A DNA stretch of 64,000 nucleotides from Papio anubis (lineage: Eukaryota; Chordata; Mammalia; Primates; Cercopithecidae): NCBI RefSeq assembly GCF_008728515.1, contig NC_044986.1, positions 50,952,855 through 51,016,854 on the forward strand, in the 5' to 3' direction. This document shows, in pieces, positions 60,090-64,000 of this stretch (within the stretch, counting starts at the first letter, position 1; each line of letters begins with the position of its first letter). The position numbers and the translations under genes are program-made. Below the pieces are notes generated by a model that was given only the letters and a program-made list of their open reading frames with translations, was not told where the DNA came from and did no database searches.

Positions 60090-63000
60090 ATCATCTTAGG
60101 AAGTAATAGGTACAAGATTAAAACAATTATTTGTATCTTAAATTATTTAGCAATTTACAGTTTTCTTATTCATTTTCCTGGCTTCATTTACAAGTTGTAT
60201 ATTTTAAATGTGGACACTGAGGAACAAATGTTTAGGGGTTATGCTGAGGACCTCAAGGAAAATAATTGTTGTCCTTGGGCCAGAATATGATGTTTCTATG
60301 CTCCTTATATTAATAAATAGCACACACATGTGATGTGGGGGGGTGGGGCAGGGTGTATGTGTCCATCTTACTCAATGTGACTGACTTTTAGGCTGAGACT
60401 AAGTCACATTTGTGTGCATATTCTTCCAAGTCTCTCACTTCAGTTTATACATCACAGTTGGAAATTGTACTTTAAGGTCAAGCTAGTCACTCTCACATTC
60501 AAAATTACCTCCCACTCTGCCCCCGCCATCCATACATGTAACAAATTAACATGTGTATTTGGAATCTCTGGGTGTATTCTCAGTTCTTGTCACCATTTCA
60601 ACCTAAGTGCTTCCAGTATTCAATTTAAATAAATGTTACAGTTTCTGAGTGATTTACACCTCTGGAATTTATATAGCGACTCTATCAAGAGAAAATAATC
60701 TGGTCATAAATTATTCACATTAGCTTTTTTTTTCCCCCTCACTCGAAATTGACTATGAGCACTAATGAGTTGCCATACTTCCTTCCAATACCCTTAGATG
60801 CAACTTGGTGATATTTGAGTCTGAAACTAATAAATGACACCCCCTAGGTCACTGTTAGTTTTGAATCCACATTCTGTCATACTATAGTGTTAACAATAAC
60901 AACAACAACAACATCTCATTACAAAAGAAAATGTATCAAACCTCAAACAAAGTTTTAGTTGAGAGTAACAAAAATAGTTTTTGGATGCCATCCCTGACAA
61001 GTAAAACATTCTTTTCAATTTTATAATTGTATAGTCTTACTTTGAATGTGAAAACCACAGATACATAGAATGACAAAATTGTTCTAGTTCACAAGTGATC
61101 CCGATACTAAGAACTCTTTTAAAAAATGGAAAAATACAAACAAAATGACTATGACCAAAACCCACTCTTAAAATAGAGTCCAAAGTAAAATTAAACTTTT
61201 AGATAATAAACATGATCAATTTATGAAGTGGTGTGGTATCTTTGTTTAGATTATTATTTCTGCTAACTTTTCCAAGGGTTGAGATGCTCAGTGAAACTTA
61301 AAACCATGTATTTCTCCCATCGTTAGGGATACAATAAAATGTAAATATATAAGGGAGGCTTCTGTGTTAGGAAAAAGTTGATACAACAGCTAGTTTATGA
61401 AAACCTATTGTTTTACACCATTTAAGTAGGAAAAAAAATCCTATAGTCTGAAATTGTATCTGCACATTTACAGAAAGGGGGAGTACACTCACCTACCCAA
61501 TAAAGTGGTCACATTTAGGGAATTACTTTATAACTTTTGGTTTTACATTTTACTATTATTGAGAAGGCTCATAATTTGTCTAGGGAGTAAAAGTCCTCGT
61601 GATAAAGTGATAATCCAAAGGAATCATTAATTCCTCAACATGTATTTGCTTGACATACATTTTGTGATCAAATGATAATAGTGATTTCCTTCGATAAAAA
61701 ATAATAATTACCTTTTGCCTTTAATTTCAAACATAAGCTCTGAAACAAATACTGCAGAATTTTTGCAAGTGGCATAAAAAACAATTTATGTCTGCTTATC
61801 TGCTGTTAAAGTTGTATGATAAAAAGATACAACACATACTATGCAAAATTTAAACGTGAACAAATTAAGAGCAAAGTTGTAATGGACATACATCTTTCAC
61901 TGAGTTTTTTTTTAAAGTATAGTTATTAGTGTTTTTTAAAAACTAATTTATAGTTCAGATACTTATCAAATATTATCAGTGGATATACTATATTTTTAAA
62001 AATTTCCTAGAGAATGAAGTGTTTAAATATTTTTTGTGAATAATATTCAAAACTTCATGCCATAATTTTCCAGAGAAGTTGCTGACCCTTGGGTAGCACA
62101 AACTAACTCTGACCTGTTCAGGTCCCTTAATGATTATATTTAAGGGTAATTTGGGGGGCAAAGTTGTAGGGATTCAAGTTTCCTGCTCAGCACATAATTG
62201 CAACAGCTGAGGGGTTAGGAGGTCACCACTCAGTGGAATTGGGCACCCATTAAATAGCACTTTTATTTCATAGGAGAATGAGTCCACAGTCAAGGGGATC
62301 AAGTTGCTGAAACTTGAAGACACACATGTGCAGATACATTCACTCTCTCACACTTAGCCACAACTTAAGCAAACTAAAGAAACTAATAGTAAAGCCAATT
62401 TTCTGTGGGAAAAAAACAGTTCACATGAGCAGATACAAAAAAGCTTCATACTTGCTGGGCAAACCACAGCAAGCATTTTATGCTCAAAATATGCTTCTTT
62501 TACAGATTATTTGTTTCTCTAACGTTAAGCGACATAATAACTTAAGTATCTGGTTACTAGATTTGACAATTGGCTCTTTTGTGAAAGCAAATGAGTATGA
62601 CTTGGAGTTAACCTTACAGGAGGCCATGGTATTATACTCTAGTTAACAATGACTTTCTGCATACATGCTACAAGTCCATCAAATCGATGGCCGTCTGTGC
62701 GTACTAGAGACACGGAGTACCAACAGACTGAACGTGAAACTTGTTATTCAGGGCCCACCTTCTCTACAGCTACCAAAGTATATTTTTTAAACTAAAGGCC
62801 ACATCACAAAGTGAGAAAGGTGTTAATACTATCTAGCATTAATTCTGAATTAGAAGGATAAAGTCGACCTAGATTCAAATTCTAAATTGTTAATGCTCCC
62901 AGATACTTACAAAAGAGGTAGATATTCTAGTAAACTAAAACATCTGTAGTAAAAATATCAGTACACTCACAAAAAATATAAAAAATACTGTTCATTGTGA

Positions 63001-63471
63001 TGCAGAATTAGCTACTTTAACTCAACTACCAACTATCACCTCCAGCAACAACAATTCATAAAACAAATCATCAATATTTGCACACACACAAAATGTCAAT
63101 TCTGATGCCATTTTTCTATATTTTGTCAGGTTGAAGGAAGTAGAAAAAGTGGTTGAGGACTAACAATTCTTTCAAATAACAAACCAGAGTTAAAATTCAA
63201 AAGCTTCTGTCTTTGTAAAGATTACATTGTCATCTAAACAAAATTACAATACCAGACAGTAATCAGGAAGAATAAAAGGACAGGCAGTTGTGTTCACTCT
63301 TCCAGCAAATAATTACTTACACATCATTACTACTCTATTCTTTCAACAAGCATGACAGAAAGTAGCATCATGACAGAGATCATTGTACTGAAAGAATATC
63401 TTAACTTTCTCTGTGGTTCACTGCTGCCTTAAATTTGAAAAAAATAAGAGAAGGGCCAGGGAAGAACTTAC
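60088..63471. other. AT-rich unique sequence
   Basis: Includes an (AAC)n patch (60892-60914) and a short CA stretch near 63081. A 110-codon plus frame (62314-62646) has ordinary codon composition but no homology that I recognise and no splice or start support. Largely free of interspersed repeats that I can name. Confidence 0.5.
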
Positions 63472-64000
63472 TTGCGGTTTAAAGTTTCATCTTTAGTCCA
63501 CGTAAGATTATGCAGCAAGTTTTCTTGCCAAGGCTGCCTCTTGCACATCCCTTTAAAAAGAACCAATGCTCATAATCTAATTCCAAGACGATTCATTCAC
63601 ATGTTCCACCTCTTGTTTCTGTGAGGCATTGATATCCACTCTCATATCATCAAGAAAATGTTACTAGACATTTTTTTTTAAAAGCGAAACACTTCAACAT
63701 GTTAACTCAGAAAGCATACCATCATTCTCCACGTTCTGAGATGTATGCCACCTGCCTTAGTTATCACAAGCAACTAACTCTAAGCTGCTCGCAGGAATCT
63801 GTCTGCCCTCTATCTGTCGCTATTAGCTCAGCACGTTGATTTCACTGGCACTGAAGCAACAGCAATTAGCTATCTTGCTTCTCGCAGCACATACAGGAGA
63901 CAGCTGAGTGCGCTAAACCACACACTGACTGGTAAGCTCTTTGCACCAATTAGTAGCAGGTGCTACAGCCCAAAAGACAAATTGATGTCCACTGATCGTC
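63472..64000 (-). other. Candidate 5' exon / promoter-proximal region (partial, runs off the window)
   Basis: On the minus strand the sequence ending CTTTAAACCGCAA is followed by a perfect donor hexamer gtaagt (63466-63471). The preceding ~260 bases at the right edge (63740-64000) are clearly less AT-rich than the rest of the window and free of repeats (tgcgagaagcaagatagc, ctgtatgtgctgcgag on the minus strand). Several ATGs are followed quickly by stops (e.g. ATGAAACTTTAA near the donor), as in a non-coding 5' exon. A plus-strand donor-like ctg|gtaagc at 63929-63937 is an alternative reading. I recognise no gene. Inference only. Confidence 0.3.

Noticed and set aside
62314..62646. 110-codon plus-strand frame
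   Set aside because: No homology, start context or splice support; kept only as unexplained.
1..64000. Search for tRNA, snRNA or other structured RNA genes
   Set aside because: No A/B-box tRNA arrangement outside Alu/MIR elements and no recognisable snRNA sequence was seen by eye.

Overview
This is primate nuclear DNA: AT-rich, intergenic or deep-intronic, with no intact protein-coding gene that I can recognise. Interspersed repeats and simple repeats explain most of the recognisable structure. The Alu family places it in primates. The Alu at 5217-5520 carries three variants together (ggctcaagcctg, gcgtaaaccc and gatccggcc) that I know from Old World monkey AluY subfamilies. The full-length-type L1 5' region at 23525 looks like a catarrhine L1PA element. 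A macaque, baboon or a related monkey is therefore more likely than human; this is inference from memory of the families.

Layout. 1-6430: AT-rich sequence with six Alus (1653, 2869, 3551, 4721, 5217, 6050) and one exon-like block on the minus strand (2408-2530). 6430-15500: unique sequence with a TA-flanked DNA transposon (7951-8307), a near-identical copy of its right end 3 kb away (11166-11262), an AluS, a truncated AluY, and a complex inverted/direct duplication at 13732-14161 whose loop is an inverted copy of 14823-14886. 15500-20830: MIR, Alu, a long L2 relic (17288-18722), another MIR, an AT hairpin tract, an L1M fragment and an MLT1-type LTR. 23525-29187: an L1PA with its 5' end present, both ORFs broken, and its 3' end missing. 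33-47 kb: five further L1 3' fragments and a nested stack (old L1 5' region hosting a young L1PA and an L1 3' UTR that itself hosts a MaLR LTR). 51-54.4 kb: a ~240 bp duplicated block, the second copy inserted in an L2 between 18-nt direct repeats. 54.7-60.1 kb: old repeats, several microsatellites, a 33-nt perfect palindrome and a CT-rich tract. 60.1-64 kb: unique sequence that becomes less AT-rich at the right edge, where a minus-strand donor-like site (63466-63471) suggests a possible 5' exon.

Function. Nothing here looks like an operon, CRISPR array or other multi-gene system. If a host gene crosses the window, the two exon-like blocks at opposite ends are both on the minus strand, so this could be a large intron, but that is unproven. 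The most unusual signals are mutational: serial template-switch rearrangements, local duplications with shared derived changes, and an L1 that lost the wrong end.
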